Assembly: GCF_013385985.1 (NCBI RefSeq)
Contig: NZ_JACAOY010000027.1
Location: forward strand, 102,110 to 166,109
Direction: 5' to 3'
Source of the DNA: Pseudomonas sp. B6002
GTDB taxonomy: Bacteria > Pseudomonadota > Gammaproteobacteria > Pseudomonadales > Pseudomonadaceae
DNA length: 64,000 nt
Shown here: positions 34,720-43,787 of the stretch, one piece after another
Layout: the number at the start of each line of letters is the position of its first letter
Numbering within the stretch: position 1 is the first letter of the stretch
Notes under the pieces: model-generated
What the model was told of the DNA's origin: nothing
Database searches by the model: none
Seen by the model: the letters and a program-made list of their open reading frames with translations, nothing else
Made by a program: the position numbers and the translations under genes

Positions 34720-37116
34720 TTAATGCGTGCTAATTCTTTCCTTGGAATCAGACTCGCGTTTTTCGTCCTTCGCGACTATCTCCGGAGCCACATCCGGCAA
34801 GGGCTCCGGCGCGTATTGCAGCGCAATTTGCAGGACCTCGTCAATCCATTTAACCGGTTTAATCTGAAGATCCTGCTTGATGTTGTCAGGAATTTCCTTC
34901 AAGTCGCGAACATTCTCTTCCGGAATGATCACGGTCTTGATACCGCCCCGATGTGCAGCCAGCAATTTCTCTTTCAGACCACCGATCGCCAATACTTGGC
35001 CACGCAAGGTGATTTCACCGGTCATGGCCACGTCAGCGCGTACCGGAATGCCGGTCAATGCCGAGACCAGGGCCGTGCACATGCCTACGCCAGCGCTAGG
35101 GCCGTCTTTCGGGGTCGCCCCTTCCGGCATGTGGATGTGGGTGTCGTGCTTCTCGTGGAAGTCCAGGGGGATCCCCAGGCTCTTCGCGCGGCTGCGCACC
35201 ACGGTCTGCGCGGCGGTAATGGATTCAACCATCACATCACCGAGGGAACCGGTCTTGATCAGTTGGCCTTTGCCAGGGATCACCGCCGCCTCGATGGTCA
35301 GCAATTCGCCGCCCACTTGGGTCCACGCCAGGCCAGTCACCTGCCCTACTTGATCCTGCTGCTCTGCCAAGCCGTAGCGGAATTTGCGCACGCCGAGGAA
35401 GTGTTCCAGCGAGTCGGCTGTCACCTTCACCGAGAAGCGTTTTTCCAGTGCGTGCTCTTTGACAGCCTTGCGGCAAATCTTCGCAATCTGGCGCTCCAGG
35501 CCCCGTACACCGGCCTCGCGGGTGTAGTAGCGCACGATGTCGCGGATGGTTTCGACCTCAAATTCAATCTCGCCTTTTTTCAGGCCATTGGCTGAAATCT
35601 GCTTGGGCGCGAGGTATTTGACGGCAATGTTGATCTTCTCGTCTTCGGTGTAGCCCGGCAGACGAATCACCTCCATCCGATCCAGCAGTGCTGGCGGGAT
35701 GTTCATGGAGTTGGAGGTGCACAGGAACATCACGTCGGACAGGTCGTAGTCGACTTCCAGGTAATGGTCGTTGAAATTGTGGTTCTGCTCAGGATCGAGC
35801 ACTTCCAGCAACGCCGACGCCGGATCGCCGCGCATGTCGCTGCCCATCTTGTCGATTTCATCGAGCAGGAACAGCGGGTTGCGCACGCCGACCTTTGTCA
35901 TCTTTTGAATCAATCTTCCTGGCATCGAACCGATGTAAGTACGGCGATGGCCACGAATTTCCGCTTCATCACGCACACCGCCAAGGGCCATGCGCACGAA
36001 TTTGCGGTTGGTGGCGTTGGCAATGGACTCGGCCAGGGAGGTTTTACCCACACCAGGCGGACCCACCAGGCACAACACCGGGCCACGAATCTTCTTCACG
36101 CGCTTTTGCACGGCGAGGTATTCGAGGATGCGTTCTTTGACTTCTTCAAGGCCGTAGTGATCGGCGTCGAGGATGTCCTCGGCACGCGCAAGGTCCAGGC
36201 GCACCTTGGTCTGGGCCTTCCACGGCACCTGCACCAGCCAGTCGATGTAGGAGCGCACCACGGTGGCTTCGGCCGACATCGGCGACATTTGTTTGAGCTT
36301 GTTCAGCTCGGCGGTGGCTTTGGTCAGGGCGTCTTTTGGCAGGCCTGCGGCATCGATGCGCTTTTTCAGCTCTTCGATTTCGTTGTGGCCTTCCTCGCTA
36401 TCGCCGAGTTCCTTCTGAATGGCCTTCATCTGCTCATTCAGGTAGTACTCGCGCTGGCTGCGCTCCATTTGTTTCTTCACGCGACCACGGATGCGCTTCT
36501 CAACCTGCAGCAGGTCGATTTCCGCATCCAGCAAGGCCAGCACGTGCTCGACACGGGCCGACAGGTCAATGATCTCGAGGATGTCTTGCTTCTGCTCGAT
36601 CTTCAGCGCCATGTGCGCAGCCATGGTGTCGACCAGGCGGCTTGGCTCATCGATGCTGTTGAGGGAAGACAGGACTTCAGCCGGGACTTTCTTGCCCAAC
36701 TGCACATACTGCTCGAACTGCGAGAGCAGGCTGCGAACAAACACTTCGGATTCGCGCTCAGGGGCTTCGACTTCGTCGATCAGCGCCACTTCGGCGCGCA
36801 GGTGGCCATCCACCTCCATGAAACGCTCTACCGCACCACGCTGCTCGCCTTCTACCAGGACCTTGACGGTGCCATCAGGCAGCTTGAGCAATTGCAAGAC
36901 AGTGGCAATGGTGCCGACGCGATACAGGGCGTCTTCGCCTGGATCATCATCAGCAGGATTTTTCTGGGCCAACAGCAGGATCTGCTTGTCGCCCGTCATC
37001 GCGGCCTCGAGGGCTTCGATAGACTTCTCGCGCCCCACGAACAGCGGGATAACCATGTGCGGATAGACGACGACATCACGCAACGGCAGGAGAGGCAATT
37101 CGATGGTGGTCTTCAT
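34720..37116 (-). CDS. lon: ATP-dependent protease Lon
   Basis: A 798-residue AAA+ serine protease that degrades misfolded and regulatory proteins. It starts MKTTIELPLLPLRDVVVYPH (ATG 37116). The N-domain covers residues ~1-300; Walker A is LVGPPGVGKTSL and Walker B FLLDEIDKMG. The C-terminal protease domain has the Ser-Lys dyad with Ser in PKDGPSAGVGMC and Lys in LKEKLLAAHRGG. The upstream region has a sigma-32-like promoter and a terminator separating it from clpX. Pseudomonads often encode a second Lon; this one, next to clpX and hupB, is the main copy. Confidence 0.98.
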   Translation of the reverse strand: MKTTIELPLLPLRDVVVYPHMVIPLFVGREKSIEALEAAMTGDKQILLLAQKNPADDDPGEDALYRVGTIATVLQLLKLPDGTVKVLVEGEQRGAVERFMEVDGHLRAEVALIDEVEAPERESEVFVRSLLSQFEQYVQLGKKVPAEVLSSLNSIDEPSRLVDTMAAHMALKIEQKQDILEIIDLSARVEHVLALLDAEIDLLQVEKRIRGRVKKQMERSQREYYLNEQMKAIQKELGDSEEGHNEIEELKKRIDAAGLPKDALTKATAELNKLKQMSPMSAEATVVRSYIDWLVQVPWKAQTKVRLDLARAEDILDADHYGLEEVKERILEYLAVQKRVKKIRGPVLCLVGPPGVGKTSLAESIANATNRKFVRMALGGVRDEAEIRGHRRTYIGSMPGRLIQKMTKVGVRNPLFLLDEIDKMGSDMRGDPASALLEVLDPEQNHNFNDHYLEVDYDLSDVMFLCTSNSMNIPPALLDRMEVIRLPGYTEDEKINIAVKYLAPKQISANGLKKGEIEFEVETIRDIVRYYTREAGVRGLERQIAKICRKAVKEHALEKRFSVKVTADSLEHFLGVRKFRYGLAEQQDQVGQVTGLAWTQVGGELLTIEAAVIPGKGQLIKTGSLGDVMVESITAAQTVVRSRAKSLGIPLDFHEKHDTHIHMPEGATPKDGPSAGVGMCTALVSALTGIPVRADVAMTGEITLRGQVLAIGGLKEKLLAAHRGGIKTVIIPEENVRDLKEIPDNIKQDLQIKPVKWIDEVLQIALQYAPEPLPDVAPEIVAKDEKRESDSKERISTH

Positions 37117-37157
37117 GATTTCGCCTCTATGACAGATGAAAAATAAGCTTGAAACCA

Positions 37158-37186
37158 AGATGGGGGCTGCATGCAAAAAAAACAAG
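37158..37186 (-). promoter_or_regulatory. Heat-shock (sigma-32-like) promoter of lon
   Basis: On the minus strand CTTGTTT (37186-37180) is followed after 14 bases by CCCCATCT (37165-37158), matching the RpoH consensus CTTGAAA-N13-15-CCCCATNT with a perfect -10. It is 42 bases upstream of the lon start. Confidence 0.75.
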
Positions 37187-37237
37187 CGCAATGCCAGCAG
37201 TTAAACGCATGAATACACGCGAATTAAAAACCGCCCC

Positions 37238-37267
37238 AAAAAACAAGGGGCCCCGAAAGGCCCCTTG
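37238..37267 (-). terminator. Terminator of clpX
   Basis: The 9-bp stem CAAGGGGCC (37244-37252) with GGCCCCTTG (37259-37267) around CCGAAA is followed on the minus strand by six T. Confidence 0.93.
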
Positions 37268-37290
37268 CTTGCTCTGCGACTGCAAAACGC

Positions 37291-38574
37291 TTACGCGTCT
37301 GGCGCAGCCTTGGCAGTCGGCTCACTGTTTTCGTAGATATACAGTGGCTTGGACTTGCCTTCTATAACGCTTTCGTCGATCACCACTTTACTCACCTCGG
37401 ACTGCGAGGGGATTTCGTACATGGTGTCGAGCAACACGCCTTCGAGGATCGAACGCAGGCCACGTGCACCGGTCTTGCGCTCCAGCGCCCGCTTGGCAAC
37501 GGACTTGAGGGCATCGGTGCGGAACTCGAGGTCCACGCCTTCCATCTCGAACAGCTTGGCGTATTGCTTGGTCAGGGCGTTTTTCGGCTCGGTGAGGATC
37601 TGGATCAAAGCCGCCTCATCCAACTCGTCCAACGTGGCCAGGACTGGCAGACGGCCAACGAACTCCGGGATCAGACCGAACTTGACCAGATCGTCAGGCT
37701 CGACTTCACGCAGGGACTCGCCCACCTTCTTGCCTTCTTCCTTGCTGCGCACTTCGGCACTGAAGCCGATGCCACCACGGGTGGAGCGCTGCTGGATAAC
37801 TTTTTCCAGACCCGAGAACGCACCGCCACAGATGAACAGGATGTTGCGCGTATCAACCTGAAGGAATTCCTGCTGCGGGTGCTTGCGGCCACCTTGAGGC
37901 GGTACGGAAGCGACCGTGCCTTCGATCAGTTTCAACAGGGCTTGCTGCACGCCTTCACCGGAAACGTCCCGGGTGATCGACGGATTGTCGGACTTGCGCG
38001 AGATCTTGTCGATCTCGTCGATGTAGACAATACCCATCTGGGCCTTCTCTACGTCGTAGTCGCACTTCTGCAGCAGTTTCTGAATGATGTTCTCGACGTC
38101 CTCACCCACGTAGCCAGCCTCGGTGAGGGTGGTGGCGTCGGCGATGGTGAACGGAACGTTCAGCAGGCGAGCGAGGGTTTCTGCAAGCAGGGTTTTACCC
38201 GAGCCTGTAGGACCGATCAGCAAGATGTTGCTCTTGCCGAGTTCAACTTCGTCGCCTTTCTTGTCACGCTGGTTCAGACGCTTGTAGTGGTTGTATACCG
38301 CTACGGCCAGAACCTTCTTTGCACGCTCTTGACCGATGACATACTGGTCAAGGATGCCGCTGATTTCTTTAGGCGAAGGCAATTTATGCGCACTGCTCTC
38401 GGCCTGGGCTTCCTGCACCTCCTCGCGGATGATGTCATTGCACAGGTCGACGCACTCGTCGCAGATAAACACCGAGGGGCCGGCAATCAATTTGCGTACT
38501 TCATGCTGGCTTTTGCCGCAGAAGGAGCAATAGAGCAGCTTGCCGTTGTCCTCGCCGTTGCGGGTGTCAGTCAT
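37291..38574 (-). CDS. clpX: ATP-dependent Clp protease ATP-binding subunit ClpX
   Basis: A 427-residue AAA+ unfoldase that feeds substrates, including ssrA-tagged proteins, to ClpP. It begins [20 protein letters not shown] (ATG 38574). The N-terminal zinc-binding domain has CSFCG and CDECVDLC; Walker A is [15 protein letters not shown], Walker [13 protein letters not shown], and the ClpP-binding loop is [12 protein letters not shown]-adjacent as usual. It follows clpP by 112 bases. Confidence 0.98.
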   Translation of the reverse strand: MTDTRNGEDNGKLLYCSFCGKSQHEVRKLIAGPSVFICDECVDLCNDIIREEVQEAQAESSAHKLPSPKEISGILDQYVIGQERAKKVLAVAVYNHYKRLNQRDKKGDEVELGKSNILLIGPTGSGKTLLAETLARLLNVPFTIADATTLTEAGYVGEDVENIIQKLLQKCDYDVEKAQMGIVYIDEIDKISRKSDNPSITRDVSGEGVQQALLKLIEGTVASVPPQGGRKHPQQEFLQVDTRNILFICGGAFSGLEKVIQQRSTRGGIGFSAEVRSKEEGKKVGESLREVEPDDLVKFGLIPEFVGRLPVLATLDELDEAALIQILTEPKNALTKQYAKLFEMEGVDLEFRTDALKSVAKRALERKTGARGLRSILEGVLLDTMYEIPSQSEVSKVVIDESVIEGKSKPLYIYENSEPTAKAAPDA

Positions 38575-38622
38575 TCGTTCGATCCAAATCCGATAGGCTT
38601 GCAACACAAGATGAAGGCTTAT

Positions 38623-38663
38623 GCGGGCTTTTTCAAGCCCGCCAGTGGTCGGACATGCCGACC
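38623..38663. promoter_or_regulatory. Two hairpins between clpP and clpX
   Basis: GCGGGCTT/AAGCCCGC (38623-38642) and GGTCGG/CCGACC (38647-38663) are successive stem-loops in the clpP-clpX spacer. Neither has a T run, so they look like processing or attenuation sites rather than a full terminator. Confidence 0.45.
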
Positions 38664-38686
38664 AGCCCTATTTTGAGCGGCTTATA

Positions 38687-39322
38687 TTAAGCGGGGCGCT
38701 TGTCGATCACTGCGTCGATCAACCCGTATTCACGAGCCGCTTCGGCACTCATGAAGTTGTCGCGGTTGGTGTCGCGCTCGATTTCTTCCAGGGTGCGCCC
38801 GCTGTGCTTGGCCATCAGCGTGTTGAGACGCTCGCGGATGAACAGGATTTCCTTGGCGTGGATTTCGATGTCTGACGCCTGGCCCTGGAAACCGCCCAGT
38901 GGCTGGTGAATCATCACGCGCGAGTTAGGCAGGCAGAAACGCTTGCCCTCGGCACCTGCGGTCAGCAGGAATGCGCCCATGCTGCAGGCCTGGCCGATGC
39001 AGGTGGTCGACACGTTCGGCTTGATGAACTGCATGGTGTCGTAGATCGACATGCCTGCAGTGACCGAACCGCCTGGGGAGTTGATGTAGAGATGGATGTC
39101 CTTGTCCGGGTTTTCGGCTTCAAGGAACAGCAGTTGCGCACAGATCAGGTTGGCCATGTAGTCCTCTACGGGGCCCACCAGAAAGATCACTCGCTCCTTG
39201 AGCAGGCGCGAGTAGATGTCGTAGGCGCGTTCGCCACGAGCGGACTGCTCTACAACCATCGGGACCAGGCCGCCAGCGGCCTGGATATCAGAGTTCTGCT
39301 GAATATAGGAATTACGGAACAT
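38687..39322 (-). CDS. clpP: ATP-dependent Clp protease proteolytic subunit ClpP
   Basis: A 211-residue serine protease that forms the two-ring proteolytic chamber for ClpX and ClpA. Oxyanion loop [11 protein letters not shown], catalytic Ser in [11 protein letters not shown], His in [11 protein letters not shown], and Asp in [10 protein letters not shown] are all present. The first ~14 residues are the propeptide-like segment. It lies between tig and clpX. Confidence 0.98.
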   Translation of the reverse strand: MFRNSYIQQNSDIQAAGGLVPMVVEQSARGERAYDIYSRLLKERVIFLVGPVEDYMANLICAQLLFLEAENPDKDIHLYINSPGGSVTAGMSIYDTMQFIKPNVSTTCIGQACSMGAFLLTAGAEGKRFCLPNSRVMIHQPLGGFQGQASDIEIHAKEILFIRERLNTLMAKHSGRTLEEIERDTNRDNFMSAEAAREYGLIDAVIDKRPA

Positions 39323-39357
39323 GCTCTGCAGTTACTCCCAAATAGTCATGTCTTGAA

Positions 39358-39388
39358 AACGCATAAGCCAGCGCGAGGCTGGCTTATG
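39358..39388 (-). terminator. Terminator between tig and clpP
   Basis: A perfect 11-bp stem, CATAAGCCAGC/GCTGGCTTATG (39362-39388) with a five-base loop, followed on the minus strand by CGTTTTC. The short T run suggests partial termination. Confidence 0.75.
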
Positions 39389-39413
39389 GTTGAATTTCCA
39401 ACGAGTTGGACAA

Positions 39414-40724
39414 TCAGTCGGCTTGTGCTGCTTCCGCCGGTTTGACTGCTTCTTCGTAAGAGACCGCTTTATCGGTCACCTTAGCCTTCTGCAGAACAGT
39501 ATCCACAACTTGTTCTTCCAGCACAACCGAACGTACTTCGTTCAGTTGCTGGTCGTTCTTGTAGTACCAAGCCACGACCTGCTCAGGCTCCTGGTAGGCC
39601 GAAGCCATTTCCTGGATCATTTCGCGAACGCGATCTTCGTCAGGCTTGAGGTCGAACTGCTTGACCACTTCAGCCACGACCAGACCCAGCACAACACGGC
39701 GCTTGGCTTGCTCTTCGAACAGCTCGGCCGGCAGTTGGTCTGGCTTGATGTTGCCACCAAACTGCTGAACCGCTTGAACGCGCAGGCGATCCACTTCGTT
39801 GGACAGCAGAGCCTTAGGCACTTCGATCGGGTTGGCAGCCAGCAGACCGTCCATAACCTGGTTCTTGACCTTGGACTTGATGGCCTGACGCAGCTCGCGC
39901 TCCATGTTCTTGCGAACTTCGGTGCGGAAGCCTTCGATACCGGTTTCCTTGATGCCGAATTGAGCGAAGAACTCTTCGTTCAGCTCAGGCAGCTTAGGCT
40001 CGGAAACGCTGTTGACGGTCACGGTGAACTCAGCAACTTTGCCCGCCAGGTCCAGGTTCTGGTAGTCAGCCGGGAAAGTCAGGTTCAGAACGCGCTCTTC
40101 GCCGGCTTTAGCGCCAACCAGGCCGTCTTCGAAGCCAGGGATCATGCGGTTGGAACCCAGCACCAGCTGAGTGCCCTTGGCGGAGCCGCCAGCGAATGCT
40201 TCGCCGTCAACCTTGCCAACGAAATCGATGTTCAGCTGGTCTTCGTTCTGGGCTGCACGGTCGGCCACTTCGAAACGGGTGTTCTGCTTGCGCAGGATTT
40301 CCAGCATGTTGTCCAGGTCCGAATCAGCCACGTCAGCGCTCAGGCGCTCTACGGCAATACCTTCGAAACCGGCAACTTCGAACTCTGGGAACACTTCGAA
40401 TACGGCAACGTATTCCAGGTCCTTGCCAGCTTCCAGGGATTTAGGCTCGATCGAAGGCGAGCCAGCCGGGTTCAGCTTTTGCTCGACAACGGCTTCGTAG
40501 AAGGAAGCCTGGATCACGTCACCAATCGCTTCCTGGCGCGCATCGGCACCGAAACGGCGCTTGATTTCGGTCATTGGCACTTTGCCTGGACGGAAACCAG
40601 CGATCTTGGCCTTTTGGGCAGTCTGCTGCAGACGCTTGTTGACCGCAGTCTCAATACGCTCTGCCGGAACGGTGATGCTCAGGCGGCGCTCGATGGCAGT
40701 AGTATTTTCAACAGAAACTTGCAT
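39414..40724 (-). CDS. tig: Trigger factor, ribosome-associated chaperone
   Basis: A 436-residue chaperone and prolyl isomerase at the ribosome exit tunnel. It starts [20 protein letters not shown] (ATG 40724). The ribosome-binding signature is seen as [17 protein letters not shown] (about residues 43-59), the FKBP-like domain in residues ~150-245 ([19 protein letters not shown]), and the C-terminal arms follow. First gene of the tig-clpP-clpX block. Confidence 0.97.
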   Translation of the reverse strand: MQVSVENTTAIERRLSITVPAERIETAVNKRLQQTAQKAKIAGFRPGKVPMTEIKRRFGADARQEAIGDVIQASFYEAVVEQKLNPAGSPSIEPKSLEAGKDLEYVAVFEVFPEFEVAGFEGIAVERLSADVADSDLDNMLEILRKQNTRFEVADRAAQNEDQLNIDFVGKVDGEAFAGGSAKGTQLVLGSNRMIPGFEDGLVGAKAGEERVLNLTFPADYQNLDLAGKVAEFTVTVNSVSEPKLPELNEEFFAQFGIKETGIEGFRTEVRKNMERELRQAIKSKVKNQVMDGLLAANPIEVPKALLSNEVDRLRVQAVQQFGGNIKPDQLPAELFEEQAKRRVVLGLVVAEVVKQFDLKPDEDRVREMIQEMASAYQEPEQVVAWYYKNDQQLNEVRSVVLEEQVVDTVLQKAKVTDKAVSYEEAVKPAEAAQAD

Positions 40725-41058
40725 GGATATTCCTCGTTGCACAGACGTTAGCCGGCCGTTTCCGACCCCAGAATCAAGGGCATGCATTCTAGTGGGTCAA
40801 ACTCAAGAAGTCACCCTACTGAAAACGGGTAGAAAAACAGCAGGCCATTTATAGGTTCAAGTGCACGCATGCACCTCATCCCGTTAGCAAATACAGCTCA
40901 TCACGCCAGGGCTCTGCGTCAGCCCTTCTATATATAGAAGAGCCTGGGAGCGCGCCCCTGGCCACTGGACTTGCGAGCAAGGCCAGCGGGTACGGCGACA
41001 GCATCGAGACACACAAATACGACGAAACGCCCTACCCTGAAAACTCGAAACACTTAAA
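40725..41058. promoter_or_regulatory. tig upstream region with 16-base palindrome
   Basis: No gene is seen. The perfect palindrome CTTCTATATATAGAAG (40925-40940) lies inside a larger imperfect inverted repeat (CCAG-GGCTC to GAGCCTGG, about 40906-40948). On the minus strand TAGAAT near 40792 with GTGACT 17 bases before is a possible tig promoter. Confidence 0.35.
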
Positions 41059-41096
41059 CAAAAACGGCACAGCCCCGTTTCCAGGTACTGTGCCGT
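41059..41096 (-). terminator. Terminator of the small sigma factor gene
   Basis: ACGGCACAG (41064-41072) pairs with CTGTGCCGT (41088-41096); the minus strand continues TTTTTG. It lies ~115 bases beyond the stop of the sigma gene. Confidence 0.8.
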
Positions 41097-41212
41097 CTTC
41101 GCTATTAAATAGCTGTACTGATCCGGAAATAGCCCTGAATCAGTTCCACACGCTCAAAACCGGCAACGATTCTAACGCCAAGGCATTGAGAATGCTTGTT
41201 TTTTTCTGTGCG

Positions 41213-41836
41213 TCAAGAACCGGCCGAGGCCTGATACTGATCAACCGCCGCAAACACCCGAATTCGCGCGCGATGCAACAGCACCCGGGCATTGGAGAGG
41301 CTCACGCCAAGCAACTCGGCAATCTCTTCAAGCTCAAGCCCAACACGCTCACGCAACACCAAGGCAGCGCTCTGAGATGCCGAAAGCGCCTGCAACGCAT
41401 GCTCGATACACACCCGCAACTCTTCCTCACTCGCCAGAGCCTCGGGCGTGTCCTCGTGCCACCCGCCAGGCGGGGGCGCCCATTGCCCGTCGACCGCACC
41501 AAAACGCTCATCGAGCAGCCCATCATCGACAAACATTTCACGACGAGTTTGACCGTAACGACCTTTCGCTTTGTTGGCTGTGATGGTCAGCACCCAGGTC
41601 TTGAGGCTGGAGCGCCCCTGAAAACCACTCAAGCCCCGAACAACAGCCAGCCAGGCGTCCTGCACCACATCATCCACATGCCGATGCCCCGCAATAGCAG
41701 ACGCCACCGCTCGCATGGCGCCCTGATGCGCATTGACCAAGTCGCAATAGGCAGACTGCTCACCCTGCAAAAGGCGATCCAGCAACTGCGCCTCCCCCAT
41801 CACGTGCTGATGCTCATCCTGCTGGAGTGCCAACAT
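41213..41836 (-). CDS. ECF-like RNA polymerase sigma factor
   Basis: A 207-residue sigma-70 family protein. Region 2 includes DDVVQDAWLAVVRGLSGF and SLKTWVLTITANKAKGR; region 4 includes LRERVGLELEEIAELLGVSL and SNARVLLHRARIRVFAA. ATG 41836 is chosen because GAGGA lies seven bases before it; the frame is open further upstream but without a good ribosome binding site. An acidic, tryptophan-containing insert (PPPGGWHEDTPEALASEEE) joins the two regions. No anti-sigma gene is adjacent. Targets unknown. Confidence 0.82.
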   Translation of the reverse strand: MLALQQDEHQHVMGEAQLLDRLLQGEQSAYCDLVNAHQGAMRAVASAIAGHRHVDDVVQDAWLAVVRGLSGFQGRSSLKTWVLTITANKAKGRYGQTRREMFVDDGLLDERFGAVDGQWAPPPGGWHEDTPEALASEEELRVCIEHALQALSASQSAALVLRERVGLELEEIAELLGVSLSNARVLLHRARIRVFAAVDQYQASAGS

Positions 41837-41929
41837 ATCCAGATCCTCGACGATAACTTCCGATGAGGACCCAGACCCACGCAAGGCCATCCTCGCCCAT
41901 ACATACGTGGCGCAGCATTTTCCGGATGC

Positions 41930-41963
41930 AAAAAAAAGCGCCAGATCATAGATCTGGCGCTTT
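41930..41963 (-). terminator. Terminator of the tRNA operon
   Basis: A perfect 10-bp stem GCGCCAGATC/GATCTGGCGC (41938-41960) with a three-base loop is followed on the minus strand by eight T. Confidence 0.93.
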
Positions 41964-41971
41964 TCTGAATA

Positions 41972-42048
41972 TGGGGTGGACGAAGGGGATCGAACCCTCG
42001 ACAACGGGAGTCACAATCCCGTGCTCTACCAACTGAGCTACGCCCACC
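41972..42048 (-). tRNA. tRNA-His (GTG), copy 1
   Basis: The cloverleaf has the extra 5' G expected for tRNA-His (GGTGGGCG), anticodon loop TTGTGAC, T loop TTCGATC and encoded CCA. It is the last tRNA of the operon. It differs from the second copy by paired changes in the anticodon and T stems. Confidence 0.97.
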
Positions 42049-42123
42049 ATCTTGCATCAACAAAGAACTCGAACATCTTCCTTGTCTGGCCTCACCCTGC
42101 CCGAAGGCCTGGTAAAGCTTAAT

Positions 42124-42208
42124 TGGTGCGGATGAAGAGACTCGAACTCTTACGCCTCGCGGCGCTGGAACCTAAATCCAGTGTGTCTACCAATTCCACC
42201 ACATCCGC
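42124..42208 (-). tRNA. tRNA-Leu (TAG)
   Basis: An 85-base class II tRNA: acceptor GCGGATG/CATCCGC, anticodon stem CTGGA/TCCAG with TAG, long variable arm, T loop TTCGAGT and CCA. It reads CUA codons. Confidence 0.97.
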
Positions 42209-42221
42209 GCTTGAAGCTCTT

Positions 42222-42260
42222 AAAGCAAAGGCGCCAGATGTTTAATCTGGCGCCTTTCGA
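42222..42260 (-). other. Hairpin spacer between tRNA-His and tRNA-Leu
   Basis: A perfect 13-bp stem AAAGGCGCCAGAT/ATCTGGCGCCTTT (42227-42257). It lacks a good T run and resembles the terminator after the other tRNA-His, so it may be a partial terminator or RNA-processing signal. Confidence 0.6.
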
Positions 42261-42264
42261 AATA

Positions 42265-42341
42265 TGGGGTGGACGATGGGGATCGAACCCACGACAACAG
42301 GAGTCACAATCCTGTGCTCTACCAACTGAGCTACGCCCACC
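42265..42341 (-). tRNA. tRNA-His (GTG), copy 2
   Basis: It has the same structure as copy 1: GGTGGGCG 5' end, GTG anticodon, encoded CCA. The anticodon stem is CAGGA/TCCTG in place of CGGGA/TCCCG. Confidence 0.97.
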
Positions 42342-42372
42342 ATATTGCGCTACTTGTGCCAAAGCTGCCTAA

Positions 42373-42449
42373 TGGCGCACCCGGCAGGACTCGAACCTGC
42401 GACCATCCGCTTAGAAGGCGGATGCTCTATCCAGCTGAGCTACGGGCGC
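42373..42449 (-). tRNA. tRNA-Arg (TCT)
   Basis: Acceptor GCGCCCG/CGGGTGC with discriminator G and CCA; the anticodon loop CTTCTAA reads AGA. First tRNA of the operon. Confidence 0.97.
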
Positions 42450-42563
42450 CTTATTAATCTGTACTCTTGGAGGATTACAAACTAAGTGCTTCCAGCCTTA
42501 CAGAACAACAATTCTGCTCGACCTTCTTGACCAGTGCTAGGCTGTGCCCGACAAGTGCGACGA

Positions 42564-42592
42564 ATAGTATAGAGGGCCTGGAAACCCGTCAA
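42564..42592 (-). promoter_or_regulatory. Promoter of the tRNA operon
   Basis: On the minus strand TTGACG (42592-42587), 17 bases, then TACTAT (42569-42564). The sequence just after is GC-rich, as in stringently controlled stable-RNA promoters. Confidence 0.75.
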
Positions 42593-42724
42593 ATCTTTTT
42601 TGAAAAAAATTCATTTTATTTAAGGGGTTAGGGCAATTTGCTGACCAAGCGCCTTTGCCCTCACGTCCTGGCATGCGAGAATGCGCGCACTTTTCTTCCC
42701 CCTCTCGATGGTTAATCACGCGTA

Positions 42725-43579
42725 ATGACTGCACAACTTATCGACGGCAAATCAATCGCCGCCAGCCTGCGCCAGCAGATCGCCAAACGCGTCAACGAGC
42801 GTAGCCAGCAAGGCCTGCGTACGCCCGGCCTCGCGGTGATCCTGGTCGGCAGCGATCCTGCCTCTCAGGTTTATGTCTCGCACAAGCGTAAAGACTGTGA
42901 AGAGGTCGGCTTTATCTCCAAGGCCTACGACTTGCCTTCCGAGACCACCCAACAGGCCCTCACCGACCTGATCGACGGCCTCAACGATGACCCGGCCATC
43001 GACGGCATCCTGCTGCAACTGCCGCTGCCGGAACACCTGGACGCCTCCAAACTGCTGGAGCGCATTCGCCCCGACAAAGACGTGGACGGTTTCCACCCTT
43101 ATAACGTCGGTCGCCTGGCCCAGCGTATCCCGCTGCTGCGCCCGTGCACCCCGAAAGGCATCATGACCCTGCTGGAAAGCACCGGTGTCGACCTCTACGG
43201 TCTCGACGCCGTCGTGGTCGGTGCTTCCAATATCGTTGGTCGCCCAATGGCCATGGAGCTGCTGCTGGCCGGCTGCACCGTGACCGTCACCCACCGCTTC
43301 ACCAAGGACCTGGCAGGCCACGTCGGCCGCGCCGACCTGGTGGTCGTTGCCGCCGGCAAGCCGGGCCTGGTCAAGGGCGAGTGGATCAAGGAAGGCGCCA
43401 TCGTGATCGACGTGGGCATCAACCGCCAGGAAGACGGCAAGCTGGTTGGCGATGTGGTGTACGAAACCGCCCTGCCCCGTGCCGGCTGGATCACGCCGGT
43501 ACCCGGCGGCGTTGGCCCGATGACCCGTGCCTGCCTGCTGGAAAACACCCTGTATGCCGCAGAGACCCTGCACGGTTAA
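42725..43579 (+). CDS. folD: Bifunctional methylene-tetrahydrofolate dehydrogenase/cyclohydrolase
   Basis: A 284-residue cytosolic enzyme that interconverts 5,10-methylene-THF, methenyl-THF and 10-formyl-THF for one-carbon metabolism. The folate-site Lys is in [14 protein letters not shown], followed by the [14 protein letters not shown] signature, [10 protein letters not shown] and the NADP loop [13 protein letters not shown]. The length is typical. It is divergent from the tRNA operon and followed by a strong terminator. Confidence 0.98.
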   Translation: MTAQLIDGKSIAASLRQQIAKRVNERSQQGLRTPGLAVILVGSDPASQVYVSHKRKDCEEVGFISKAYDLPSETTQQALTDLIDGLNDDPAIDGILLQLPLPEHLDASKLLERIRPDKDVDGFHPYNVGRLAQRIPLLRPCTPKGIMTLLESTGVDLYGLDAVVVGASNIVGRPMAMELLLAGCTVTVTHRFTKDLAGHVGRADLVVVAAGKPGLVKGEWIKEGAIVIDVGINRQEDGKLVGDVVYETALPRAGWITPVPGGVGPMTRACLLENTLYAAETLHG

Positions 43580-43594
43580 TAACCAGGCGTACTG

Positions 43595-43625
43595 AAAAAG
43601 CCCTGCCTTATCGCAGGGCTTTTTA
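43595..43625 (+). terminator. Terminator of folD
   Basis: AGCCCTGC (43599-43606) pairs with GCAGGGCT (43613-43620) around six bases and is followed by TTTTT; A runs on the left make it usable on the other strand too. Confidence 0.93.
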
Positions 43626-43787
43626 TTGTCCGCAGGAAACCCTGTTTTTTCTTAGTTTTTAAGAACTTTCGTCCGGTTCTAGAAGAACATTCGACAGTTT
43701 CTGATCCATACTCCTAAAATGTAACGGCATTTATCAAAAACCCGTTTCCGAACGGTATTTCCTTACTTTTTTAGCGAGTTCATCCGC

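Noticed and set aside
35764-37146. 460-codon frame opposite lon
   Set aside because: Shadow of lon; no ribosome binding site or known domain.
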